From positions 73,400,868 to 73,464,867 of the forward strand of contig OY282607.1 of NCBI GenBank assembly GCA_958298945.1: DNA of 64,000 bases. The letters are read 5' to 3'. The DNA comes from Atherix ibis (Eukaryota; Arthropoda; Insecta; Diptera; Athericidae). Within the stretch, counting starts at the first letter, position 1. Each line of letters begins with the position of its first letter. Position numbers and translations under genes: made by a program. Of the stretch, positions 24,589 to 36,584 are shown in pieces. The notes below the pieces were generated by a model. The model worked only from the letters and a program-made list of their open reading frames with translations, searched no databases and was not told the DNA's origin.

Positions 24589-26974
24589 TATTATATTATA
24601 GTTCAAAAGTTTCAGTCTATTTATTTTGAATGATACTCAAATTTTTATTTTTTTTATATATTTTAAGTGGTACTCATGTTTTGAGCTGATTTTGGGTATA
24701 TTTCTATGATAATTCAAAATTATATATATGCAAAAAGCACTCTGAAGTACAAGATTTACGACTCTTTCAGTGCAATTCGATAAACGGTCATAAAATGTTA
24801 CACAGAACTCGCTTTCAATTGACATTCAGCATATTTGAAGGAAAGGATTCAAAGAAAATTCGTCAGTGTACAAATGTTGTCACTGTATGGCCATGACCTA
24901 AATTACATTAGTGTAGTTACAGTTTTCCGTATATAGTATATTACAACTCAAAAACTAATTAACTAATGAATCTGAAACTCCTTAGGTATATTGTTAATCA
25001 AAAAATGGCTATATCCTCTTTATTATGGAATTTTTTTCACCTACTATTATAACATAATTATATTATATTTTTTTATATTGTAAATTGAATTTTTAAAATG
25101 ATTTATCATTAAATTTCACATCCTGATTATCTACCATAAATTAATATTGTTTAGATGAATTTTAATAGAAAATATATTACAAATGAATTAAAATAATTAT
25201 TTTCAACATTTCTTACAAAAATTTCGTTTATTTAATAATAAATTTCTATGTTGAACATCATTTAGTTTTCTTACACACTAATTTCACATAATTTTTCCAA
25301 ATAAACAATGGAAAAAATGATGTTTATTGATATTATTTAGGTTAGCTTAATGATGAAAAAATATACGTACAAGTATTTGTATTGTATATTAACATACGTC
25401 TATGGTGATTGAATCACATTGTTAATTGGATAGATGGACATTCGAATAGATACCCATAAGCACATTTACAGTATTTTTTTTCCCTTTCCGTCTTTCAGCA
25501 TTTTTTCATTTTATTTTGGAAGAGAAACAATGTAAATAGGCTTCCTAATTAGCTTGAATATCTGAATGGAGCCAAGCCTATCAGCCCAATAATTGGTATC
25601 ATTTTTTATGAAAAGGACAACAAAATAACATGAGCTTTACTGAATAACATTTTTGGCAAGCTCTTCGTCGAGTTTTGTTAATTATTTGACCACCCAGAGG
25701 GTATGTTCGAAATAAATTTGATCAACATGTGTGTGGGTTAATGGGTGATTTCTGACTATCAGTCGACCAAAAGTATCCTATTATCTTGAAAGCTATCTAG
25801 GCTGTTGTCCGTTTAGAAAGGGTTTTGTTATATTATGGCTATGTTCTTAATGTTCGCATTTAACAAAATCGATAATTCGCACCTGTTCGTATATTTTACG
25901 TAAGATAATATTTTATTCGTATTTGCAAATAAATATAATATAGAGAAATTTAAATTTGATAAATCTTTAAATAATATATTTCTAAAATTGTTATCATTTA
26001 ATTCATTTAAATATTACTTTTCAATTAAAATATTATTGAAATTTTATTAAATAAAAAAAATTAAAAGCTACTCGTATACAAAACAACAGCAAAAATAAAA
26101 TAATTCATTGATTGAAATTCAACAGTAAGCAAGATTTGGATGAACTATTCGAAAAGGTTTCTTTGTTTACTGATAGAAAAAGGATTAGCAGCGGATTAAG
26201 CTTATTTAAGCTTTTCAATTCTTCACCATACTTACTCGGATTTTTATTTCATTTGCGCTTCAGTAAGAGATAATGAATATTTTTTTTCAAATTTTCACGC
26301 ATGTAAACAAAAGAGTTAAACTAGTTTTAAAATACCAAAATCAGTTAATTTTTATTCAAGTATAATTTGGTTTTGTTTTCTTTAAATTAACAATTTGTAT
26401 ATATACTCGTATTAATATGTGTATATTCAAAACAAAGCTTTTATTATTTTATTGGATATTTGCTAGTAATTTTAAATAATATGTACAATAAAAAAAAGGT
26501 TCATTTTATAATTATACATATCATTTTCTAATTAAACTCTCTCTTAACATCTAATTCGGATTATTACCTTTTTCTGATGAGAGTATCTAGTCAATGAAAA
26601 TATCTATTCAATGTTTATAAAAACCAAATATACTTACCTAGATTTTCTTATACACAAAAATAATTTCCTAAATTATTAAATAATCTATAAAAATTCGATG
26701 CTAAAAAGATGTAGGTGCTATCAGCAAAAGAATATTCTTATTATTATTTGGCATTCTAAAAAAAGACGTCATTGAAAATGGTATTAACATTTGCTTATTA
26801 GTTTAGTTTTGATATCCATTGAAAGGAGACAAGGTTTGTGTTTTTTATTAATATGGAAAAAAGTGAATTTCTTGGGTTAAAAAAAACAAAAAGAAAATAC
26901 CAATTTCTGAAACCAAAACTAAGCTTGAAAAATGTAATAGAAAGTCCTCAGCATTGCATGAAATACAAGTAATA
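24589..26974. other. AT-rich intergenic stretch
   Basis: No gene, RNA gene or transposon end recognised. The minus-strand frame at 24637-24825 is not supported by any motif. Confidence 0.55.
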
Positions 26975-27873
26975 CGAGATCTGTTGAAAAAGTATCGCGA
27001 ATTTTGATACTTTTTGAACAGACCAAATTTCCGCGGGTTACGTATATTCGATTTTCGATTTTTTTGTAGTGTTATGTTGGTACTCATATCTCTCAGTTAT
27101 GCCGACAACTTCGGCCATTTTGAATGTTCATTTAATTTTTGACAGCTGCTTAGCTTGCACGTGTTTTGGCTAGTCTTCGATTTTTGCTCAATTTCAACCA
27201 AAAACAGCATCACATTAACATTGCTAAGAAGCTGTTGGACTCTGTCCGCTACAACCCAAATTTGTTCCAGAGGATCATAACTGGTGACGAATCATGGGTT
27301 TATGGTTATAACGTGGAAACCAAAGCTCAATTATCCCAATGGAAGCTGCCGCACGAGCCAAGACCGAAAAAAGTGCGCCGCATGTGAAGGTTTTGCCTAC
27401 AGTGTCTTACCACAGGGTAGTACGATCAATAAGGAATATTACCTGCAAGTTATGCGCAAGTTGCTCGAAGCAATCCGCCAGAAACGCCTGGATTTGTGGA
27501 AGAACAAAAATTGGCTTTTGCACCATGATAACGCCCCTGCTCACGCATCGTTGGTTGTGCGCGAATTTTTGGCTAAAAATAACACACTAATAATGTCGCA
27601 GCCACCATATTCCCCAGATCTGTCCCCTGTGACTTTTTCTTGTTCCCGAATCAGATTATTTGATCCATTTTTTGGAATGGGCAAAAATCGAAGACGAACC
27701 AAAACACGTGCAAGCAAGGCAGCTGTCAAAAATTAACTGAACATTCAAAATGGCCTAGCTTGTCGGCATAAGTGACAGACATGTGTACCAACATAACGCC
27801 GTAAAAAATCGAAAATCCAATATACGTAATCCGTGGAAATTCAAAATTCGCGATACGTTTTGAACAGATCTCG
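26975..27873 (+). mobile_element. rearranged mariner with about 210-bp inverted ends (GDESWVYGY group)
   Basis: Flanked by TA (26973-26974 and 27874-27875). The left arm (to about 27187) is the normal 5' UTR of this group. The right arm (about 27646-27873) is an inverted copy of that same 5' UTR plus the first codons of the transposase, in place of the normal 3' end kept by the copy at 35 kb. The left arm also carries an extra inverted piece of terminal repeat (ATACTTTTTGAACAGACC), giving a hairpin right at the end. The same right-arm junction occurs in the copy at 55 kb. Confidence 0.85.
27170..27645 (+). pseudogene. mariner transposase core, truncated at both ends
   Basis: The N-terminal helix-turn-helix domain is missing: 5' UTR joins directly to LNFNQKQHHINIAKKLL. 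The first catalytic Asp is in ITGDESWVYGYNVETK. A deletion and frameshift lie between KKVRRM and LPQGSTINKEYYLQ. The second Asp is in LHHDNAPAHASL. After QPPYSPDL one lost base shifts the frame so that the third-Asp motif (PCDFFLFP) is read as PVTFSC. The coding sequence then stops at the junction with the inverted 5' end. It cannot make transposase. Confidence 0.85.
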
Positions 27874-27879
27874 TATTGA

Positions 27880-28455
27880 AGTGGTTTACTGAATGTTGAG
27901 CGACCAGGACGACCATTTAGGTCACCACCGAACAAATTATTAGCAAAATCCATGGTATTGTTTTAAAAGACCGTCGAATGAAAGTACATAAGATAGCTAA
28001 TATGGTAAACATCTCAGAATAATATATAAATAACATCTTACATGAAATTTTGGTTCTGGCAAAGCTATTGGCGAGATAACTGCCGCGTTTGTTAACACCT
28101 GACCAAGAACGTGTTCGTGTAGTAACTTCAATGGAGTGTATGAACATTACTAACCGTAATCAAAATTAATTTTTACATCGATTCAAACATGGATTCACCA
28201 CTACATACCGGACACAAAATTTCGATAAAATTATGGACATCTACTAGCAAACGTGCACCAAAAAAGGTAAAACTGGTTCTATCGATAGAAAAGATTATGG
28301 CTACACTTTTCTAGAACGCACATGGTATAATCTTTATCGATTGTCATGAAAGATGCAAAACGATCATAGACCCGTCAAATTAAAACAAAACGACAACATT
28401 TGGCGAAGAAATAAATTCTCTTTCATCAAGAGAGTACACGCGTGCATACTGTTGT
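27880..28455 (+). pseudogene. old irritans-like mariner transposase fragment
   Basis: Read over several frames: ERPGRP linker, IHGIVLKDRRMKVHKIANMV (second helix-turn-helix), LPRLLTPDQERVRVVTSMEC, KRAPKKVK, KIMATLF-stop-NAHGIIFIDC, then KRQHLAKK-stop-ILFHQESTRVHT, where HQDNARVHT is expected. At least five stops or shifts. It starts right next to the rearranged mariner and is cut off at about 28455 by the jockey-like copy, so it is older than that copy. Confidence 0.75.
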
Positions 28456-30529
28456 CAGGTCCAGGTCATGATGCTTTCAAGCAGCTTAAAGCAATCACCG
28501 GCTGAAAGTCTCTAAATAAAGTAACAGTCACCGATAATAACGACCGCGAAATAAAAGGAGGTCCAATTAATATATCTAAAAACTTTGCCTCATTTTATAA
28601 AGATCTTTACAAGTCTATTTCAAGCTCACCTCTACAAACTCATGTAAACGATCAGGTCGACAGTTTTTTATCAAACTCCCCAACTCATATTACAAAATTC
28701 AGCACCAATAACAGTGCAAGCAATCCCAGCTCTTTAGATATGTTTACATCCGAAAACACACTCTATTCTATAATAAAATCTTTAAATAATAAAAAGTCTG
28801 CTGGCATCGATAATATATCGAATTTTATGCTGAGAAAGATTCCGAAAAAGAGTTTGAGTCCCTTAGTTGCAATATTTAATCACTGCATCAATAATTTCTA
28901 CTTCCCTAAAGCCTGGAAGATAGGCATAATCTTTAATATTCCGAAAACTCAAGGTAGAGCAGCCATCCAACAACATCGACCTATATCTCTTCTTCCCTGT
29001 TTGGGAAAAATATTAAAAAAATTCTTTTACGAAAAGTTAAATGAATTTTGTAATGAAAATAAAATTATTCACGACTTTCAATTCGGATTTCGGAAAGGGC
29101 ACTCAACTTTGGATGCGCTTTTTCTACTACATAGTGAGATCACAACTGGGTTAAACCATAAAGAGTCAACAGTTGCTTGTTTCCTAGATATTACCAAAGC
29201 CTTTGACTCAGTTTGGCATAAGGGACTAGTGCACAAGGTATGCAAACTTGATTTCCCTCCACATATTATGCTGCTGCTGCACTCATTTCTTCAGGATAGA
29301 TCATCTTGCGTCAGATATCAGAACACGACTTCCGAATTCCTTACAATAGGTAAAGGAGTTCCACAAGGCTCGGTAGTAGGTCCCTTGCTGTATTCAATAT
29401 ATACTGCAGACATACCAACAGTCGCAAAAGCACAAATGATATTATATGCAGACGACACTCTTGTTTATGCCAAAAGCAAATCACCAAAATTAGCTCTAAA
29501 GAAAACGCAAGAGCTACTTTTTAAAATTATAAATTATTATGATGACTGGAACTTATCAGTCAATCTTAATAAGTCGAATTTAATCTGTTTCCGTAATCCC
29601 AGCACTCGCGGACCGAGGAAAATTGCTACAAAGAGCAAAAAGCTGCGTATTCTGATTAAAAACACAGCTATCCCAGTCTCAAATGAACTAAAATATTTAG
29701 GCATCAACTTTAACTCAATGTTCAAATTTAACCCACATGTTGAGTTAACTTTGAAGAAAGCCAAAAGGGCTATTCATACCTTTCTATTCCTACTTAGGCC
29801 TTGGAAGGGGCTTAGTATAAATACAAAGTTACTGTTTTATAAACAACTTATTCGGCCAATTATTGGCTATGCATTTCCGATCTATTTTAGTTTCTCGAAA
29901 ACGTATGCCAATAAAGTCCATGTATTCGAAAGGTCAATCATTAGGAAATGTCTTTCAAAACATCGTTAATTAGACGGCAAGCATTATTCTAACTCCTATA
30001 TATATCAGAAAAGTAATATTACTCTTTTTATTTCATACATGGTTGGTCTAACCAAAAACTTTATCCAGCATTTAATAGACCATACCAATCCACTCATTCA
30101 AGAGTCAATAGAAAGGATAAAATCCCAAGCCACATAACACAGATACTTACACAATGATTACCTCTATGCCTCACCAGTCATTATATCTGATTTTGCTAAA
30201 GATAGTGATATTATGAATGTTCAGTTTTATAATTGCTTAACTCCCCTTAACTTAGCGGAAGCAACACAAAATTCCCAAAAATCCCATACACCTAATCCAC
30301 TCTCCCTGAATATTCCTTTCCCTAATTTTTTTTAGGTCTAGAATTAAGGTTAGTGTGTAAGCAATTAAATATATAGAATATAGTGTTTGAGCAAGCACAT
30401 ATAATTTTTAAGCCATAGTTGTAAGCAATTCATGTACTTAGTCATTAAAAACTAATTTAATATATAAGCAAAAGATGTACAGAGCATGTTTTAGCTCTAC
30501 GTTTTAAATACCATGTAAATATGTACAAG
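28456..30529 (+). mobile_element. jockey-like retrotransposon, 5' truncated
   Basis: Begins within ORF2, just before the RT domain, inside an old mariner fragment, and runs through the RT to a 3' UTR of uncertain length. The 3' end is not marked by a clear tail. The pogo-type transposon begins at a TA at 30530, so it may have inserted into this copy's 3' UTR. Related in protein, but not closely, to the copy at 1-1925. Confidence 0.75.
28470..30330 (+). pseudogene. jockey-like reverse transcriptase, RT domain open
   Basis: The frame starts at DAFKQLKAITG, meets TGA at 28503-28505, then is open to a TAA at 29967-29969. The RT domain is complete: NKKSAGIDNISN, HRPISLLPCLGKIL, FQFGFRKGHST, FLDITKAFDSVWH (first catalytic Asp), GKGVPQGSVVGPLL, LYADDTLVYAKS (catalytic pair) and LKYLGINFNSMF. 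After the TAA the same frame goes on with DGKHYSNSYIYQKS and Leu/Ile-rich text to about 30330, with one more stop. No endonuclease or ORF1 sequence is present. An RT domain translated alone from the ATG at 28740 would be 409 aa, but there is no sign that it is expressed. Confidence 0.85.
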
Positions 30530-30732
30530 TACAGTACAACTTCGCTAATCCGGACACATATAGTTTTGGCTTCGGTCGGATTACCGAGTTGTCCGGACTA
30601 TATACTTAAAAAAATTTGCTCTAAAAAAAAATTAGCAGTTTCGAACAAAACATTATTAAAACAAAAGACTTGTATTATATGAATTTTTTTATTAAAGTTT
30701 CCTTTAAAAAATTACATGTAGGGATGGTATTA

Positions 30733-31715
30733 TTATGCAATAGAAAAAAAAGAACTAATTTTGGGCTGAATAATTTTATTATTGTAACTTTTACGTGCTT
30801 TCTCCTCTAGCCTCTTTAATAAGACAATGTCCTGCATGGAAACATCATTTTCCTCAGCCCACTGAGCGCAAATTGCAAATGATTTCATAGCATCATTATG
30901 AGCTATCTTAACTTTAACACCCATTGCAATATCTTCATCTTCTTCAGAGTCTACAAGGGATGCTGAAATTTCTTTTGGAGTAGCGTGCTCTATTATCTCT
31001 TCATCGGTTAAATCCATTAAAAACTCATTCACACCCGTTGCCCAATCATGTATTTCTTTTTCAGGAATGTCATCTTTTGGATTTAAAGTAGTGATTATAT
31101 GTTGTATTGATCTCAAGTCGGCAAATACGGAACCGGACAGTATTTCATGGCGTAAATCTTTAAGCGGAATCAAATCTTCATCTTCCCACTGCGATGCAAG
31201 CTGTGTCCACAATGTAGACCAGCTTTTCTGTATGTTTTTTCCGCTAATGTTTTGCCAAGCTAGGTCCAAGAAAGTAACAGCAATCTTCAAGTTAAACTTT
31301 TTAAGAACTAGCGCTATGTTCCCATCGTTTTCTTTTAAAATATATTCCAGTAACTGCTTTCTGTAAGAAACCTTAATATTTTGTATAAGATTTTGGTCCA
31401 TAGGCTGTAAGATTGCCGTACAATTTGGTGGTAAAAATAGCACCCTGAAGTTCGGGTCAAAATTAATATCTTCCTCTTTGGGATGTGAAGGTGCATTATC
31501 CAATATTAATAGTGCTTTCAGTGGTCTATTCACCTCAGCTAAATATTTTTTTACATCTAGTATAAAATAATTTTTGAACCAGTCCAAGAAAAGTGACGTT
31601 GATTGGAGATATTGTATATTTTAGATGGGATACAAAAAAATGATTAACATTGGAATAAGTATTTCGAGCTGCAAAGGTGATATTTCCACATAAAAATATT
31701 TTTTTTCTTATTAAG
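30733..31715 (-). pseudogene. pogo/Tigger-type DDE transposase, C-terminal part
   Basis: Belongs to the CENP-B/jerky-like DDE_1 transposases. The main frame (31587 to 30733, 284 codons, open well upstream of its first Met) has LLILDNAPSHP with the second catalytic Asp and PNCTAILQPMDQNLI with the third, then the usual long helical tail. Upstream, after a frameshift near 31600, LCGNITFAARN and NTYSNVNHF match the preceding part of the family. The N-terminal CENP-B-type DNA-binding domain and the first catalytic Asp are missing. The extreme C-terminus is acidic, then basic, and ends in QPKISSFF, a perfect PCNA-interacting (PIP) motif. The 284-codon part has no internal stop. Confidence 0.85.
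30745..30768 (-). other. PIP-box (PCNA-binding) motif in transposase C-terminus
   Basis: Residues 274-281 of the 284-codon frame read QPKISSFF, fitting Q-x-x-[ILM]-x-x-[FY]-[FY]. Drosophila pogo transposase is known to bind PCNA through a C-terminal motif of this kind. Here it is motif recognition only. Confidence 0.65.
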
Positions 31716-34700
31716 ACCAAGATATTACTTATTAAGCAATATTTTTTAAATAAAAATATTTTTTTATTATTATCAGATATTACTTAGTAAGCAATGCGAG
31801 ATGGTTTTTTAACAAAATCTATTTTGAAGTATTTGTACATATATAAGTAATTATTTGTATTTAGCTACGACTATCTTAGCTTTATAATTTTCTTTTCAAA
31901 ATAATACACGTATAAGCTATAAATCCATAAAATCAAATAATATTTTGTTAGCTCAGCTTTTTCGAAAATGTACTAAAAATTTAATGAAAAACTATTGTTT
32001 AATACTATCAAATAAAAGAACTAATGCTTTTATTTTACTTTTATCTTATGCTATGCATATAGTATTAAGGTAGTAATGTTGCAACATTCTAACCACTCAT
32101 TTGAACACTATCATATACCATATGAGTGGATTTTGCTGACGTCTAGTAGATTTGATACCATTGAGAAAAATGAAAGCAGTGATAATAAATTTCTGTTATT
32201 TACTACAGTCGTAATTTTATACGTTAATAAATCACCACACTTTAAAAGCTATTCAAGTTTGTTTACAATTATTTTGATGTTATACAAAAATATCTTTTTG
32301 CTTTTTATGTTATCCTTCATTTTAAATATACTTAATAATGTATTAAAGGGAATTTTATTATTAACATATTTTTCGTCTTATAGAGGACTATTCATTGTAA
32401 GTTACAGAATTAAAGTTTATTTCGCAAACAATTTTTTTTTCAAAAATTTGTATAGTTATTAACTATCCTTATAGTAAATGCATTGTGAAAAATTTTCCAA
32501 TTGGAAAGTTATTAAATATTTTTCTCTTAATAATTCATACAATTTTGCTCACGTATTTGCGAGAAAAAGAAATTCGTTGCAGAGCAAATATGCATTTATG
32601 AACACCGGAATTGAATTTTTTACCACGTTTTTAATAATAAAAAATGTCACACGAATTCACGTGAATTTTCATAACATTTTACATATCTGGAAAATTGTGC
32701 ATTTTACAAACATTCTTTATTTATTAACTAAAGTCATAAAAAATCTAATAAAATCGTAGCATATTTTTTGTCATTCCGTAGTTGAGGGTATTAGTTGTAA
32801 TAAAGTAGAAATGCATATTTATTTATTTATATATATGTAGTTATATCTAAATTATAACCGAAACAGTATATTTTTCCTTTTTATAAGATATTTAATATTA
32901 AATCAATTTGTATACTAAAGTAAACTTTTCTATTTGAGTATAAGTAAATTGAAGTTATTTAACCATATATTTTATAGAAGTTTGTTGCTCAAATAACATG
33001 AAGTGTATTCAAGTATAGATAATTTTTTTTCATTTATCAAATATAATACGTATTATTAAGTAAACATATAGTGGAAACTTTAAGTAAAAAGGCTTTTTTT
33101 TAACCAAAATCATATTAATTTATTTTATATTATTAATTTTAAGTTAATATTTAAATCAATTTTTTTTTGTTGGTATTTTGATATTTTTAGATATGTTTGG
33201 ACTGTGGACAAATTTTGGCGTATTTTGTAACTGTTTGAGGATATTTGAACGACGTACATCTATAAAATTTCTGTTGAACAGTATCAAATGATCGTAAATC
33301 ACAAAGTTCTTGCATCACCATCATAAATCAGAAGATGAGGACATAACTTACAGACAGGAAGGACAGTATCGTACAACAACAGCACGTACTACCTAAAATA
33401 TAGCAATTACAATATATTTGAGGTGCTCAAAAGGCGACATTTCAGTTCTGCCGGACTATCTGAGTTCGATATGTCCTACAAAATTTTGCTGTATCTGACA
33501 GTCGTGCAATTGATATATCAGACCAATGTCCAAAGCAGCTGTCCAAACAAAAATTTGCAAATTCATTATTGACTATGAAGATGTTGTTCATTACTATTTT
33601 ATTATGCAGAGACATATACGTATGACAACAAGTTAATTCTATGCAAGCATTTAGTTTTATTTTTATGGATTTCTCTTTTAATATATTTAAATTATTAACT
33701 AATAAAAAATAAATTCTTTGTAATAGAAATAAATGAATTGAATGACCCAACCAAAGAGAATTTTTTTGAACCTACCAACTTTTACTTATACTATAATCTC
33801 AAAAAAAAAAAAAACATCTCAACTTATTGAAAATAGGATACTCTTAATTAAAGGAAAATCAACCAGAATACATTTTATATTGAATGTAAAATTCTTCTAT
33901 TTAAGATAATCTTATAAAAATTGGAGGAAAAATTCATATGTTCAAAAAAACTGCCAATTTATCTGCAATATTATGCAAATAAATTTTGTATAATAAAAAT
34001 TTGTATGCATGTGCAGATACTGAAATTCATCAAATTGAATGTGTTCTTGAAAATATATCCACAGGATGAACAGTGTCTATGTTGTTAGATAAAAGTTCGA
34101 CAATCGACAGAAAATTTATTAAAAAAAATCTTCTCTTGTTTACACAATAAGACAGCGTAGACAACACATATTCGATGCTATAAAAACTGAAGCATTGTGC
34201 ATAAAATTGAATATGTATTTTGGAAAAAATCCATTTTTCATCGGAGAAAATATTTAATTTTTTTCTCTTGCGTTTCTGGAAAATTTTGAATTTGAAAATA
34301 TCTGATATAATCTGTATTGAATCATCACGAGTTTAATTTAATTTTATGCAATAGAAATTATGGTCTACTTTTTAAAAGAAAGCATTGTTTTCAAGAAAAT
34401 GATTTCAAATAAAAAATTCAATTTTTTTTAAATATTTACTATTTAAAATAGTAAATTTTTATTCCAGAATAATTTTTTTTCCATTGATTGTTTTTAATTT
34501 TTTTAAATTAGGAATTTTAAATTTCTTAAATATTTAGTATTTATAATTATTTTTATGTTAATTAAAAATACAAAATTCTTCTCTTGATGTATTGGTTAAA
34601 CAGGTTACTTAACAACCAATACGAAATTCAGGAAAAGTAAACTTTTCATAATGCAGATTGATCATGATTATGGTGTTCAACTTAGGCATTTCATAGCCAA

Positions 34701-34956
34701 AACGACTGTTACTGAATCTAGAATATCTTCTTCTGTTGTGGTGATTCTAGATATTTCTAAAACATCTTTTCTATTTACTAAAAAACCTAATATCCTCCAT
34801 AACATTTAATAAAGTCGAATTGCTACCTCCACCATAAGTACGACCAGTTTCATTAAGAAAACAAAGAATCCAACACACACGCAACACTAATGAACTTATT
34901 TCGTGGCGTTAATTCACGAACGAAAACTACTCTGAAGGGTATATAACACTTATATA
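31716..34956. other. AT-rich stretch, no supported genes
   Basis: The frames at 32076-32462 and 32478-32759 are long for background but Phe/Ile/Leu/Asn-rich, as AT-rich DNA gives by chance. The frame at 33442-33750 (minus) is likewise unsupported. No transposon ends seen apart from the mariner at the right edge. Confidence 0.5.
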
Positions 34957-36182
34957 CGAGGTCTGTTCAAAAAGTATCGCAAATTTTGTGTTTTTTCAAA
35001 AAGTATTTATTTATTCATGATTTCCAATCCTTGAAGCCCTTCAAATAATAATTTTTTGTGATCTTGATCAGCTCCTCCTTCAATGCCGTCTTTATCTCCT
35101 CAATCGTAGGGTAGCGTCGTCCTTTCATAGGGATCTTCAGTTTCGGGAACAAGAAAAAGTCACAGGAGCCAGATCTGGGGAATATGGTGGCTGTGGCATT
35201 ATTAGTGTGTTGTTTTTGAACAAAAATTCGCGCACAAGCAACGATGCGTGAGCAGGGGCGTTATCATGGTGCAAAAGCCAATTTTTGTTCTTCCACAAAT
35301 CTGGGCGTTGCTGACGGATTGCTTCACGGAACTTGCAGGTAATATTCCTTATTGACCGTTCTACCCTATGGCAAGAACTCATGATGCACCACGCCCCTGC
35401 AATCGAAGAAAACTGTAAGCAAAACTTTCACATTCGACCGAACTTGGCGCGCTTTTTTCGGTCTTAGCTCGTGCGGCAGCTTCCATTGGCATGATTGAGG
35501 TTTGGTTTCTACGTAATAACCATAAACCCATGATTCGTCACCAGCTATGACCATTAAGAGCAAATTTGGGTCGTCGTGGACAGAGTCCCACAGCTCGTTA
35601 GCAATGTTAATACGATTCTGTTTTTGGTCGAAATTGAGCAATTTTGGTACGAATTTTGCAGCTACCCGTCTCACGACCAAATCATTGGTAAAAATCGAAT
35701 TGCACGAGCCAATCGATATGTTTAAGTCCTCAGTAACTTCTCTAATGCTGATCCGACGGTTGGTCAATACTATTTTCTTCACTTCATCAATGTTTTCGTC
35801 TGTTGTTGACGTGCTCGGGCGTCCGGCACGCTTTTCGTCTTTCCGGCACGCTTTTCTCGGCTCTCTGAGAACGTTTTATATCACCGATAAACGTTTCTTC
35901 GGTCCAAGCTAGCTTCACAATATGCTACAATCAACATTCGGAATGCGTCCGCACAATTAATTTTGTTTTTCACATAAAATTTGATACAGATTATTTGATC
36001 CATTTTTTGGAAACACGTGCAAGCAAAGCAGCTGTTTAAAATTAACTGAATATTCAAAATGGCCGAACTTGTCGGCATAAGTGAGAGATATGAGTACCAA
36101 CATAACGCCACAAAAAATCGAAAATTGAATATATGTAACCCGGGGAAATTCAAAATTCGCGATACTTTTTGAACAGACCTCG
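34957..36182 (-). mobile_element. mariner (GDESWVYGY group), copy with both natural ends
   Basis: Terminal repeats CGAGGTCTGTTCAAAAAGTA (left) and the inverted GATACTTTTTGAACAGACCT then CG (right), TA on both sides (34955-34956 and 36183-36184). 1226 bp. This copy shows what the normal 3' end looks like, and so identifies the rearrangement in the copies at 27 and 55 kb. Confidence 0.9.
35018..36003 (-). pseudogene. mariner transposase, broken (GDESWVYGY group)
   Basis: Starts MDQIICIKFYVKNKINCADA (first helix-turn-helix) and reaches NVYR followed by TGA where Trp belongs. A short duplication (AAAAGCGTGCCGGA twice) disturbs the linker. From 35782 the frame is clean: VKKIVLTNRRISIREV, VAAKFVPKLLNFDQKQ, then the catalytic core with IAGDESWVYGYYVETK (first Asp) and VLLTVFFDCRGVVHHEFLP, a TAG, KEYYLQ, HHDNAPAHASLL (second Asp) and PQPPYSPDLAP. 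One lost base shifts the third-Asp motif; the corrected frame reads CDFFLFPKLK. The C-terminus is shortened and ends at WKS-stop. DD34D spacing, as in true mariners. Confidence 0.88.
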
Positions 36183-36582
36183 TATACAAATAAATTTGAA
36201 AAGTTCTCACCCGTTCCACATTTAAAGATCGTAAGAGCTCTCACTCGTTCTACATTTTTATGATGTTGAATGCCTGCTTCTTGGCCCTTTAAAAATACTG
36301 TATATCGCCGAAAAACTTGTGCTTTTGATAAGAAATATTCCCCATAGGCTCATTGCAATATTTCGTAAATTAAACTCGCGGATTTACCAAGCTTATCACA
36401 AAAGTTTATGGCACGTCGTTGATAGTAATTTCGCTGTTCCTTTTTCGTAACGCACCAAAGAAACACAAATAGGATCATATGAATGCCGGACTAGATCGAA
36501 CCTTATTCTACATGTGAGAGTCCACAGTGTTGCCAGCATGTCCTGATTGATATCAGTCTGACTACTTTTCTCCCACACCTCG
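36183..36582 (-). pseudogene. 5' end of another mariner type with transposase N-terminus
   Basis: Minus strand. A terminal repeat CGAGGTGTGGGAGAAAAGTA starts after a TA (36583-36584). After a 5' UTR the frame reads QRRAINFCDKLGKSASLIYE, then LSKAQVFRRYTVFLKGQEAG and NVERVRAL. This is the first helix-turn-helix of mariners of the type ...IKFCxKLGKTATETYE. It breaks off exactly where the neighbouring mariner begins, so that insertion probably split it, but the missing part is not visible on the other side. Confidence 0.65.
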
Positions 36583-36584
36583 TA

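Larger units (their letters stand above)
30532..31715 (-). mobile_element. pogo/Tigger-type DNA transposon, 5' truncated
   Basis: A TA followed by CAGTACAACTTCGCTAATCC marks the 3' terminal repeat of a pogo/Tigger-type element (such repeats start CAGT). The transposase lies upstream on the minus strand. The opposite terminal repeat was not found; recognisable coding ends near 31715. Confidence 0.8.

Noticed and set aside
32076..32759. Two adjacent frames of 128 and 93 codons
   Set aside because: Residue use matches random AT-rich DNA, no motif, no splice or start evidence.
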